Of a stretch of 7,812 nt of DNA, positions 1-6,077 are shown piece after piece. Under the pieces are notes generated by a model, which had not been told where the DNA came from, did no database searches, and saw only the letters and a list, made by a program, of their open reading frames with translations. Both the position numbers and the translations under genes were made by a program. Numbering within the stretch: the stretch's first letter is position 1; every line of letters starts with the position of its first letter. This stretch comes from an uncultured Ruminococcus sp. GTDB lineage: Bacteria; Bacillota; Clostridia; Oscillospirales; CAG-272. The stretch lies in assembly GCA_902773455.1 (NCBI GenBank), contig CACYEW010000142.1, positions 1-7,812 on the forward strand, written 5' to 3'.

Positions 1-1
1 A

Positions 2-1255
2 GGTACGAATTATTTGCAGGAAAACGATTATATGAATTATCCCGAACGTATCGAGCCTCTTATTACCGATTACGTCCGGGTCGCGGAAGAATACGCGGCG
101 ACCCGTCAGGCGAAAGTCGTGATGAACGATCATTACGCCACATACGCGACGCTTATATCGCTCGACTTCGACGGTTTTTTGCCGGGCGAACCGGATATGG
201 CTTTCCGCGCAAGAGAAACGATAGCCGTTCTGAATGAACTTTTGAAGGCGGTCAAATACGGTCTTCCCCCGGAGGGCTTAACGGAATATACCCGCAAAGA
301 GTATTCGATGTACGAAGAATACTGGGGCAGCGAAGATCATATACACACAGTATCGCGTTATCTTTATTCCATAGACGCGTTTTACGCGTATTTTGAAAAA
401 TATCTTCCGAAAGACACGGTAAAAAGCTTCATCGAAAGATACGCGGTTTATTCCGACGTGACCAACGTTTACGAAGCCGTGTATATCCACGATAAAACCG
501 TAAATCTTTCGGGAGAGCTGGGGATCAACATATTCAGAGAGGCTGTGTTCCCGAAAACCGCAATGCTTGAAAGTCAGAGCGGAAATAAAGCCACGGTATC
601 GCTCGATTTTGTGCCCGCCACGGGGCTCGGTCCGCCTGCGCTGCGTATGACGCTCGATATAGAAGAAAATAAAAACGGCGTGCGTATAACCGGCGGAGAA
701 CTGATTGAAAAGATCTTCGCGCAAAGCGCTGACGCGGTCGAGACGGCGTACAAAGCCATGAAAGCATATATGCTCTTGCGGCAGGGAAAGGATTACGAAA
801 GGCATGGACAATGGGAAAAATATGAAGAACTGCCTGATGAATATAAAGACAGGATCAGCTCCGACGCGCAGTTCCCGGTGATAATCGCCGAATACGTTCT
901 GGGCGGATTGGATCGTGTAAGCGATGAAATATACGCCGAGCTGACGAAAAAGACCGACGTGTATGACGGAGTATTCGTTTACCCCGATAAAGCGCCGGGC
1001 AGAGTCGATATCGGCTACCCGGATAACCCGCGGATCATCATGAATTATGAGGTCAACACTCCGCATTATTACGCGCACGAAGAGTTTCTTATGTCGGTCG
1101 GTATTATAAAGAGCGATAAAAACGGAGCGACGCTCTGCGCCGATTTCGAAGTCGACGGAGAGGTGCGATCATACACGTTCGAGATAACGTATAAAAACGG
1201 CGCGGCGATCCTCACGGGCGGAACGTTTGTGACGGAGATAATATTCGGAGAATAA
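2..1255 (+). CDS. Protein of unknown function with an internal duplication (5' end uncertain)
   Basis: I do not recognise a family. The frame is open from the left edge to a TAA at 1253-1255, about 418 codons in view. The gene may begin outside the window; alternatively an ATG at 32-34 has a fair ribosome site (AGGAAAA at 18-24, 7-base spacer) and would give a complete 407-residue protein. The product is acidic and rich in Tyr and Glu, with no signal peptide, membrane segment or Cys cluster in view. The second half holds two related beta-rich units. The first runs from NVYEAVYIHDK to ITGGELIEKIF, the second from DVYDGVFVYPDK to LTGGTFVTEIIF, and each follows a Glu/Tyr-rich, probably helical stretch. 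The two units support real coding, as does a hairpin directly after the stop. The next gene is convergent, so it is not an operon partner on that side. Confidence 0.82.
   Translation, partial: GTNYLQENDYMNYPERIEPLITDYVRVAEEYAATRQAKVVMNDHYATYATLISLDFDGFLPGEPDMAFRARETIAVLNELLKAVKYGLPPEGLTEYTRKEYSMYEEYWGSEDHIHTVSRYLYSIDAFYAYFEKYLPKDTVKSFIERYAVYSDVTNVYEAVYIHDKTVNLSGELGINIFREAVFPKTAMLESQSGNKATVSLDFVPATGLGPPALRMTLDIEENKNGVRITGGELIEKIFAQSADAVETAYKAMKAYMLLRQGKDYERHGQWEKYEELPDEYKDRISSDAQFPVIIAEYVLGGLDRVSDEIYAELTKKTDVYDGVFVYPDKAPGRVDIGYPDNPRIIMNYEVNTPHYYAHEEFLMSVGIIKSDKNGATLCADFEVDGEVRSYTFEITYKNGAAILTGGTFVTEIIFGE
464..718 (+). repeat. First copy of an internal protein duplication
   Basis: This encodes the first of two related units of about 85-97 residues in the unknown protein. 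It opens with NVYEAVYIHDK and closes with KNGVRITGGELIEKIF. The matching residues in the second copy are DVYDGVFVYPDK and KNGAAILTGGTFVTEIIF. The copies are diverged, so this is an old domain duplication rather than a DNA repeat. Boundaries are approximate. Confidence 0.6.
956..1246 (+). repeat. Second copy of an internal protein duplication
   Basis: This is the C-terminal copy of the duplicated unit. It opens with DVYDGVFVYPDK and ends a few residues before the stop codon with KNGAAILTGGTFVTEIIF. It is about 12 residues longer than the first copy because of an insertion in the middle. The preceding WEKYEELPDEYKDRI stretch loosely resembles YSMYEEYWGSEDHI ahead of the first copy, so the full repeat may be about 165-175 residues. 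Confidence 0.6.
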
Positions 1256-1260
1256 ATAAA

Positions 1261-1305
1261 ACAAAACCGCACGGTGCAGGGAAAACACCTGACCGTGCGT
1301 TTTGT
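1261..1305. terminator. Bidirectional intrinsic terminator between convergent genes
   Basis: CGCACGGT (1268-1275) pairs with ACCGTGCG (1292-1299). The flanking ACAAAA (1261-1266) pairs with TTTTGT (1300-1305) around one bulged C. An inner CAGG/CCTG pairing (1277-1280 with 1288-1291) closes a 7-base loop. The A tract on the left and the T tract on the right give a U run in either direction. It starts 6 bases after the stop of the left gene and lies 8 bases from the stop of the convergent binding-protein gene, so it probably ends both transcripts. Confidence 0.85.
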
Positions 1306-1313
1306 TTGCGATT

Positions 1314-2270
1314 TTATTTTACATAGTAAAGATCGTCGCCGGGGACTTTGCCGCCGATGAGCTTGGGGTTGAATGCGTTCAGCTGTTCGAAAAATCCGTT
1401 CAGCTTCGTTTTCATATCGGCTCCGGTGATGCAGACGATGTTGCAGTTCGGTATCGCTTTTTCGGCTACCGCCGCTTTGGCTATATCGTATTTTTCGATA
1501 AGAGCCGCCGCTTCTTTGACGTTTGCGTTGACGTAATCGACCGATTCTTTATATTCTTTCAAGAACTTGTCGAGAGCTTCGGGGTGCTCGGTCGCGAATT
1601 TTTTGCTCGCTATTATGCCGCCCATGCAGAGCGTGCCGTAACCTGCCGCTTCCCACTCGGTCGTGAGGTTGACGGCGACCTTGAATTTATCAGACTTGGA
1701 CAGTATCGTCGTTACGAACGGCTCCGGTAAAACGGCTATATCGTAATTGCCCGATACCGCCTGAGTCACCGCTTCGGAGTGTTCGGAAACGTAATCGACC
1801 GTTACGCTCGCCGGATCGGCGACCTTAGCGGCGATAAGTCTCGTAAGGACCGCGTCCGCGGCTGTGCCCTGACCGGACATAACTACCTTTTTGCCGGCAA
1901 GATCGGATACGGAATGTACCGTATCGCCGTTCTCGACGATATAGAGCACGCCGAGCGTGTTTATCGCGGCGGCTACGACGTCAACGCCGTCCTTCGCGTA
2001 AAGCGTGGCGGCAAGGTTCGTCGGCACTGCGGCGATATCGAATTCGCCTTTTACGATGCCGGCTACGACGGCGTCGGGAGCAGATTCAAGCGTGAACTTG
2101 TATTTGTTTTCGGCTTTGCCGTCTTCGTTTTTGCTCATGAGATAAGCCGCGCCCATGCCTGTCGGGCCTTTGAGCATAGCGACGTTGACGTCGAGCTTTT
2201 CGGGTGCTTTGCAGGAGAAGAGCGCAAGTACGAATACGGCTGCCAGAATCACTGATAAGATTTTTTTCAT
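1314..2270 (-). CDS. ABC transporter substrate-binding lipoprotein, NMT1/SsuA-like
   Basis: This is a membrane-anchored extracytoplasmic solute receptor of 318 residues, the usual size for this class. The N-terminus MKKILSVILAAVFVLALFSC is a lipoprotein signal: charged start, hydrophobic core, and a lipobox LFSC with Cys20 as the lipidated residue. The mature part has the two-lobe type II binding-protein signature of the NMT1/TauA/SsuA group: KGPTGMGAA (34-42), DIAAVPTNLAA (78-88), DLAGKKVV (123-130), a GTAADAVLTRLI segment (135-146) and AVLPEPFVTTIL (179-190). The group binds sulfonates, nitrate, thiamine precursors and similar compounds; the ligand cannot be read from the sequence. The ATG start is fixed by a strong ribosome site 8 bases upstream and a near-consensus promoter. 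No permease or ATPase gene accompanies it; the gene is divergent from the glycosidase operon and convergent with the unknown protein gene. Confidence 0.93.
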   Translation of the reverse strand: MKKILSVILAAVFVLALFSCKAPEKLDVNVAMLKGPTGMGAAYLMSKNEDGKAENKYKFTLESAPDAVVAGIVKGEFDIAAVPTNLAATLYAKDGVDVVAAAINTLGVLYIVENGDTVHSVSDLAGKKVVMSGQGTAADAVLTRLIAAKVADPASVTVDYVSEHSEAVTQAVSGNYDIAVLPEPFVTTILSKSDKFKVAVNLTTEWEAAGYGTLCMGGIIASKKFATEHPEALDKFLKEYKESVDYVNANVKEAAALIEKYDIAKAAVAEKAIPNCNIVCITGADMKTKLNGFFEQLNAFNPKLIGGKVPGDDLYYVK

Positions 2271-2278
2271 ATAATACC

Positions 2279-2285
2279 CCTCCTT
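2279..2285 (-). promoter_or_regulatory. Strong ribosome binding site of the substrate-binding protein gene
   Basis: On the minus strand this reads AAGGAGG, a full match to the Shine-Dalgarno core, 8 bases before the ATG at 2268-2270. It fixes the start of the lipoprotein and implies high expression. Confidence 0.9.
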
Positions 2286-2296
2286 CGGATGCTATG

Positions 2297-2325
2297 ATTA
2301 TATCATTACATTGTGAAAAATACAA
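2297..2325 (-). promoter_or_regulatory. Sigma-A promoter of the substrate-binding protein gene
   Basis: On the minus strand the -10 element is a perfect TATAAT (2297-2302) preceded by TGA, which makes an extended -10. A weaker -35, TTGTAT (2320-2325), lies at the ideal 17-base spacing. Transcription would start near 2290, leaving a leader of about 20 bases that holds little beyond the ribosome site, so there is no room for a riboswitch. Confidence 0.75.
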
Positions 2326-2347
2326 CTTTTATTTATTAAAATAGTTG
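2323..2347. promoter_or_regulatory. Imperfect dyad linking the two divergent -35 elements, possible operator
   Basis: CAACT (2323-2327) and AGTTG (2343-2347) are exact inverted arms centred on 2335. Three further A:T pairs lie inside, giving 8 of 12 matching pairs. The outer bases belong to the -35 elements of both divergent promoters, so a protein bound here could control both genes. Part of the symmetry is explained simply by two opposed TTG -35 motifs, so the operator reading is tentative. Confidence 0.35.
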
Positions 2348-2373
2348 ATATTTCGGATTTTATATGTTAGAAT
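2345..2373 (+). promoter_or_regulatory. Sigma-A promoter of the glycosidase-ASRT-methyltransferase unit
   Basis: TTGATA (2345-2350) and TAGAAT (2368-2373) are separated by 17 bases, and a TGT just before the -10 makes it extended. The predicted start is near 2380, about 19 bases ahead of the preferred ATG. No other good promoter was seen before the two downstream genes, so this one probably serves all three. Confidence 0.75.
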
Positions 2374-2386
2374 AAGAAAAAACACC

Positions 2387-2401
2387 GGGGTGATGTTTAT
2401 G
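2387..2401 (+). promoter_or_regulatory. Ribosome site and start codon of the glycosidase gene
   Basis: GGGGTGAT (2387-2394) matches the GGTGAT end of the Shine-Dalgarno consensus and lies 4 bases from the ATG at 2399-2401. An in-frame ATG at 2393 lies within the site itself and is too close to use it. An in-frame TTG at 2345 is the promoter -35. The 2399 start also gives an N-terminus (MNKYDLPLKIVHGFDYPDE) of the expected family form. Confidence 0.75.
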
Positions 2402-4477
2402 AATAAATATGATCTTCCTCTCAAAATCGTACACGGCTTCGATTATCCGGACGAAGCCTGTACCGAAGCGATAAGAGAAGATATCGAAAAAAGGCTGATA
2501 ACGCTGCAGAACAAAGGCTTCGGCGGTATCGTGACGAACGTATCGTTCCAAAACTATCTGAAAAGCGAACGCGATTTTGAAATACTCGGCATAGCCCTGC
2601 AGACCGCGAAAAAACTCGGTATGCGCGTATGGCTCTACGACGAGAAGGGCTACCCGAGCGGCGCCGCCGGCGGGCTGACGCTTGAAGCCGACCCCGATTT
2701 CGAATGCCGCGGAGCGGTGATGATACATAAATTCGTAAAACCGGGCGAAGCGTTTTCGTTTGACTTCCCGCGCGGTCACGAATTTGCGCTTTCCGCATTC
2801 ACGTATAAAGTCGAAAATGAGGACATAACGAATCTCGACGCAGATCTGTATTACAAAAAATACGACGTATACGGAAAACAGACGGGCTTTTCGGACATAA
2901 ACGACACAGACGGGCTTTTATTTGCCGCGTATTTCGTAAAAAAACGCGTGTACGAAGGTACTCACGCCGAGCATAACGTATTCGCGAGCCGCAGATACGT
3001 CGATATCACCAATCCCGCCGCGATAGCCGAATTCATAAACAACACCTATAAAGAATACACGAAAAGATACGGCGGATACTACGCCGGTATGAACAGAGAA
3101 AACGGGCTGATCGAGGCGATGTTCACAGACGAACCGTCGCTTATGGGCATTTATATCAACGCCGGACTTTATCCGCCGACCGTGCAGGACGAATTCGACG
3201 ACACTCTGCCGCTTTATCCGGTCATAACGTGGGGCAAAAGCATCGAAAACCGTATGAAAACGATGTACGGTACGGACGTGTTCAAATATCTGATATACCT
3301 TTTCGCCGTCGATACCGGCAAGGCGAGGCTTTTCCGCCGCCGCTGGTACCGCGAAATGAGCAAACTGATCTAAAAGGCGTTTTTCGAGCAGATATCCGAT
3401 TACTGCGCCTCCGCGGGTCTGCCGTTTTCGGGTCATATACTGCTTGAAGACGATATACGCTTCCACCCCTGTTTTGAAGGCAATTTCTTTACGCTTTTGC
3501 GCCATATGCATTACCCCGGCATAGATATGCTCCATTCGGTGCCGGAGATCGTTTACGATAACGCTTTCACGCCGAAGCTCGTTTCGTCGGTCGCTCACGC
3601 CTACGGCAGAGAGCACGTTATGAGCGAGGTATCCGCTCACGCGCAGGGCGGCAGGGTCAGCGATATGCAGATGCTCTGCTCGCAGCTTTTGCAGTATGCG
3701 CTCGGAGTCGACGTTTTCACGTCGTATTATTCGGAGAATATGTTCGACGCTTTGAAATATAAAAAATACAATGAAGCGATAGGCAGAGCGGTATCGGAGA
3801 CAAACGGCAAGACCGCCGCGAACACGGCTCTGTATTATCCGATAGACACGGTGAGCGAAAATACGCTGATCGCCGTCGAGGGGCTGAAAAAGAACGGCGG
3901 TTCCGACGCCCGCAAAAACGACTGCGCCGACAAACTTCACAAGACCGTTACGGATATGCTCGATACGCAGATACCGTTCGATTTCATAGATCTCGAGCTT
4001 TTGAAGAACGCCGACGTCAAAGACGGCAGGATCGTTTTACCGTCCGGCGCCTCGTATTCGTCTCTCGTTTTCTCTCCGTGCGTTATCGGAGAAGAGGAAA
4101 AAGAGATCATAAGGCGCTTATATACGCAAAGCGTAAAAGTGTACGTCTGCCGCGACGAAGTATATTCCGGCAAGGTCGAAAACGCGGCAGTATATACGGA
4201 CTTTTCCGACGTTGCGGATGAAATAAGAGAAAGCTCGTTCAGAATACTGTCAAACGGCAAAGGCGTCGCCGCAAAAGAGACCGAAAAAGACGGCGTTATA
4301 TCGGTACTGCTCGTAAACAGCGATAACGCAGGCAAAGAACTCACGATCGAACTTCCGTCAGATCCCGTTCTTTGCGATCCGCTTGAGGATACAACGACCG
4401 TGCTTCGCCGTGAAAACGGCAGAATAAGGATCGATCTCGGTCAGTATGCGACCGTGATACTGAAATACGAAAAATAA
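2399..4477 (+). pseudogene. GH106-like glycoside hydrolase interrupted by one in-frame TAA
   Basis: Read through, the frame encodes 692 codons of a cytoplasmic TIM-barrel glycosidase related to the GH106 alpha-L-rhamnosidase group; there is no signal peptide. Family marks before the break are LPLKIVHGFDYPDE (6-19), WLYDEKGYPSGAAGG (78-92), YVDITNPAA (200-208) and FTDEPSL (242-248, Glu245 a likely catalytic acid). Codon 325 is TAA (3371-3373). The same frame then continues with FFEQISDYCASAGLPFSGH (328-346), LLEDD (348-352, Glu350), YPGIDML (372-378), TPKLVSSVAH (391-400) and VMSEVSAH (407-414). A domain with IPFDFIDLELL (525-535) and a C-terminal beta region follow. There is no frameshift or second stop, so the lesion is a single recent substitution, a sequence error or a read-through site. 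The exact substrate is unknown. It is first in an operon with an ASRT-family gene. Confidence 0.8.
3371..3373 (+). other. Premature in-frame TAA stop inside the glycosidase
   Basis: The codon sits between SKLI and KAFFEQISDYC, both normal family sequence. TAA is the ordinary terminator of the binding-protein, unknown-protein and dockerin genes and of this gene's own end, so codon reassignment is ruled out locally. The first in-frame start codon afterwards is a TTG at 3497 without a ribosome site, so a separate C-terminal protein is unlikely. A single change, for example GAA or CAA to TAA, would explain it. Confidence 0.85.
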
Positions 4478-4480
4478 ACG

Positions 4481-4486
4481 AAAGGA
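4481..4486 (+). promoter_or_regulatory. Ribosome binding site of the ASRT-family gene
   Basis: AAAGGA lies 9 bases before the ATG at 4496, in the 18-base gap after the glycosidase stop. It lets the ASRT gene be translated independently of the glycosidase reading frame. Confidence 0.75.
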
Positions 4487-4495
4487 AATAAAAAA

Positions 4496-4870
4496 ATGAA
4501 AGAATACGGCAAAAAGACCTGGCTCATACCGGACTGCTATCTCAATTCGGTATCCAAAAACGAATATCCGAGTCACGAGGCGATCTGCGTTATCAATACG
4601 ACGGATAAAGAGGCGCATATCGAATTCACGCTTCTTTTCGAAGACCGCCCGGCAATAAAAGGCTACGGAGCTGTCTGCGGCGCGATGAGAACGCATCATA
4701 TCAGAATGGACAGACAGAAAAACGAAAAAGGCGAGCTCATCCCGCGCGATACGCCCTACGCAACGCTCGTCGAATCGGATACTCCGATAGTCGTACAGTA
4801 CAGCCGCCTCGATACGTCTGCGGTCGAAATGGCGCTCATGACGACGATAGCCTACCCGGTCGAAGAATGA
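4496..4870 (+). CDS. ASRT-family (sensory rhodopsin transducer-like) small protein
   Basis: The 124-residue product matches the family of the Anabaena sensory rhodopsin transducer (Pfam PF07100) over its whole length, which is the usual size. Recognised segments are KTWLIPDCYL (7-16), SHEAICVINTTDKEAHIEF (26-44), RTHHIRMD (65-72), IPRDTPYATLVESDTPIVV (82-100), QYSRLDT (101-107) and TTIAY (116-120). The fold is a small all-beta sandwich that in Anabaena forms a soluble tetramer; there is no signal peptide or membrane segment here, so the protein is cytoplasmic. No rhodopsin gene is present in the window. The gene follows a glycosidase by 18 bases and overlaps the next gene by four. Relatives have been proposed to bind sugars or other small molecules, and the glycosidase neighbour fits that. 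Family assignment is strong; function and ligand are unknown. Confidence 0.9.
   Translation: MKEYGKKTWLIPDCYLNSVSKNEYPSHEAICVINTTDKEAHIEFTLLFEDRPAIKGYGAVCGAMRTHHIRMDRQKNEKGELIPRDTPYATLVESDTPIVVQYSRLDTSAVEMALMTTIAYPVEE
4867..4870 (+). other. ATGA start/stop overlap, translational coupling
   Basis: The ATG of the methyltransferase (4867-4869) overlaps the TGA of the ASRT gene (4868-4870). Only a weak CGAAGA precedes it, so translation of the methyltransferase probably depends on ribosomes finishing the ASRT gene, which ties the amounts of the two proteins together. Confidence 0.85.
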
Positions 4871-6000
4871 GATTTGCCGCCACATGCCTTTTCGGGCTCG
4901 AAAAGCTGCTCGGGGAGGAGATAGACGCGCTCGGTCTGAAGCGTGAAAACACGATAGACGGCAGAGTCATATTCTCGGGCGATATACCGGATATACCGCG
5001 GCTGAATATAAATCTGCGTTACGCCGAGAGGGTGTTCATCGTACTCGGCACTTTTCCCGCACGTACCTTTACCGAGCTTTTCGACGGCGTGAGAAAACTG
5101 CGGTTTTACGATTATATCGGCAAAAACGACGCTTTTCCCGTCAAAGGCCACAGCATAAAGAGCGCTCTCACCTCGATACCGGACTGCCAGAGCATCGTCA
5201 AAAAAGCCGCCGTCGAGAGTATGAAAGACAAATACGGCTTGAACCGCTTCGACGAGACGGGGATAAAATATCAGATCGAGTTTTTCATATTGAAAGACGA
5301 GGCGACCGTTATGATCGATACGTCCGGCGAAACGCTCCATAAACGCGGTTACCGCCCCGTATCGAACGAAGCGCCCCTGCGTGAAACGCTCGCCGCGGCG
5401 ATGGTGAAAATCGCGCATCTGTGGGAAGACAATCTCTTCTGGGATCCGTTCTGCGGCTCCGGCACGATACCGGTCGAAGCGGCTCTCCTCATGAGCAATA
5501 CGGCTCCCGGGCTTCACCGCGGTTTCATTTCGGAAAAATATCCGTTCATACCGGAAAGCGCGTGGACGCGGAGCAGAGAAGAAGCTGAAGACAAAATCAG
5601 ACGCGACTGCCGCTTTGAAGCCTACGCTTCGGATATAGATCCCGCCTGCGCCGCGTTGGCGGAAGCAAACGCAAAACGCGCGGGAATGGATAAATACATA
5701 AAATGCTTTACGCAGAACGCCCTCGACGTGCAGACCTTCGGCCGCCGCGGCACCGTAGTATGCAATCCTCCGTACGGCGAGCGGCTCATGACGCCCGAAA
5801 CGGCAAGGAAACTGTATTCCGATATGGGAGAAGCGTTTTCACGGCTCGGCTTGTGGCAGATCTATATAATCTCGTCATGCGACGATTTTGAACGGTATTA
5901 TAAAAGAAAAGCCGATAAAGTGCGCAAGCTGTATAACGGCATGATAAAATGCAATTACTATCAGTTTTTCAAAAACCGCGGTCAAAAAAACGCCGACTGA
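4867..6000 (+). CDS. ypsC: THUMP-domain SAM-dependent RNA methyltransferase, YpsC/RlmL group
   Basis: This is a cytoplasmic RNA N2-guanine methyltransferase of the COG0116 group; relatives such as the N-terminal half of E. coli RlmL modify a guanosine in 23S rRNA. The 377 residues match the stand-alone Firmicute form. An N-terminal ferredoxin-like region (1-55) and a THUMP RNA-binding domain (about 56-155) come first. The linker LHKRGYR (157-163) and PLRETLAAAM (170-179), conserved in this group, follow. The catalytic domain has the SAM-binding loop DPFCGSGT (193-200), ASDIDPACAALAEANAKRAG (254-273) with the acidic ribose-contacting Asp, and the catalytic NPPYGERL (300-307). The C-terminal KCNYYQF (361-367) is also typical. 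All key residues are intact. The gene is coupled to the ASRT gene by ATGA and followed by a terminator 16 bases on. The precise target base is inferred from family only. Confidence 0.93.
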   Translation: MRFAATCLFGLEKLLGEEIDALGLKRENTIDGRVIFSGDIPDIPRLNINLRYAERVFIVLGTFPARTFTELFDGVRKLRFYDYIGKNDAFPVKGHSIKSALTSIPDCQSIVKKAAVESMKDKYGLNRFDETGIKYQIEFFILKDEATVMIDTSGETLHKRGYRPVSNEAPLRETLAAAMVKIAHLWEDNLFWDPFCGSGTIPVEAALLMSNTAPGLHRGFISEKYPFIPESAWTRSREEAEDKIRRDCRFEAYASDIDPACAALAEANAKRAGMDKYIKCFTQNALDVQTFGRRGTVVCNPPYGERLMTPETARKLYSDMGEAFSRLGLWQIYIISSCDDFERYYKRKADKVRKLYNGMIKCNYYQFFKNRGQKNAD

Positions 6001-6016
6001 ATCACGCCGATACGAA

Positions 6017-6052
6017 AAAATCACGGCAAGCTTACTCGCTTGCCGTGATTTT
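6017..6052. terminator. Bidirectional intrinsic terminator, perfect 15-bp stem
   Basis: AAAATCACGGCAAGC (6017-6031) and its exact complement (6038-6052) form a 15-bp stem with a 6-base loop, TTACTC. The A and T ends give a U tract for both strands. It lies 16 bases after the methyltransferase stop and 25 bases beyond the stop of the convergent dockerin gene, so it serves both. Confidence 0.92.
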
Positions 6053-6077
6053 CGGCTTTTACGGCCGTATTACTTTT

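Noticed and set aside
278..1078. A long minus-strand open frame over the unknown protein gene
   Set aside because: The plus-strand frame is longer, contains the duplicated units and ends at a terminator; the minus-strand product has no coherent motif.
1302..1730. An open frame on the plus strand antisense to the binding-protein gene
   Set aside because: It begins inside the terminator region, overlaps a clear lipoprotein gene and encodes an implausible Phe/Arg-rich product.
2345..2398. An N-terminal extension of the glycosidase starting at the TTG at 2345
   Set aside because: The TTG is the -35 element of a good promoter, there is no ribosome site before it, and the extra 18 residues do not look like family sequence. 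The ATG at 2399 has a well-placed GGGGTGAT.
3371..3373. Recoding of TAA as a sense codon
   Set aside because: TAA ends the unknown-protein gene, the binding-protein gene, the glycosidase itself and the dockerin gene, two of them directly before hairpin terminators, so the organism uses TAA as a normal stop.
2918..3940. A long open frame of about 340 codons on the minus strand over the glycosidase
   Set aside because: It is antisense to well-supported family sequence, has no recognisable motif or ribosome site, and reflects codon bias of the plus-strand gene.
3497..4477. A separate gene starting at the TTG at 3497
   Set aside because: It is in the same frame as the upstream half, lacks a ribosome site, and begins in the middle of a conserved barrel motif. 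It is the C-terminal half of the interrupted glycosidase.
4496..4870. A light-sensing rhodopsin system
   Set aside because: Only the transducer-like soluble protein is present. No seven-helix rhodopsin or retinal-pathway gene is in the window, and the neighbours point to carbohydrate metabolism.
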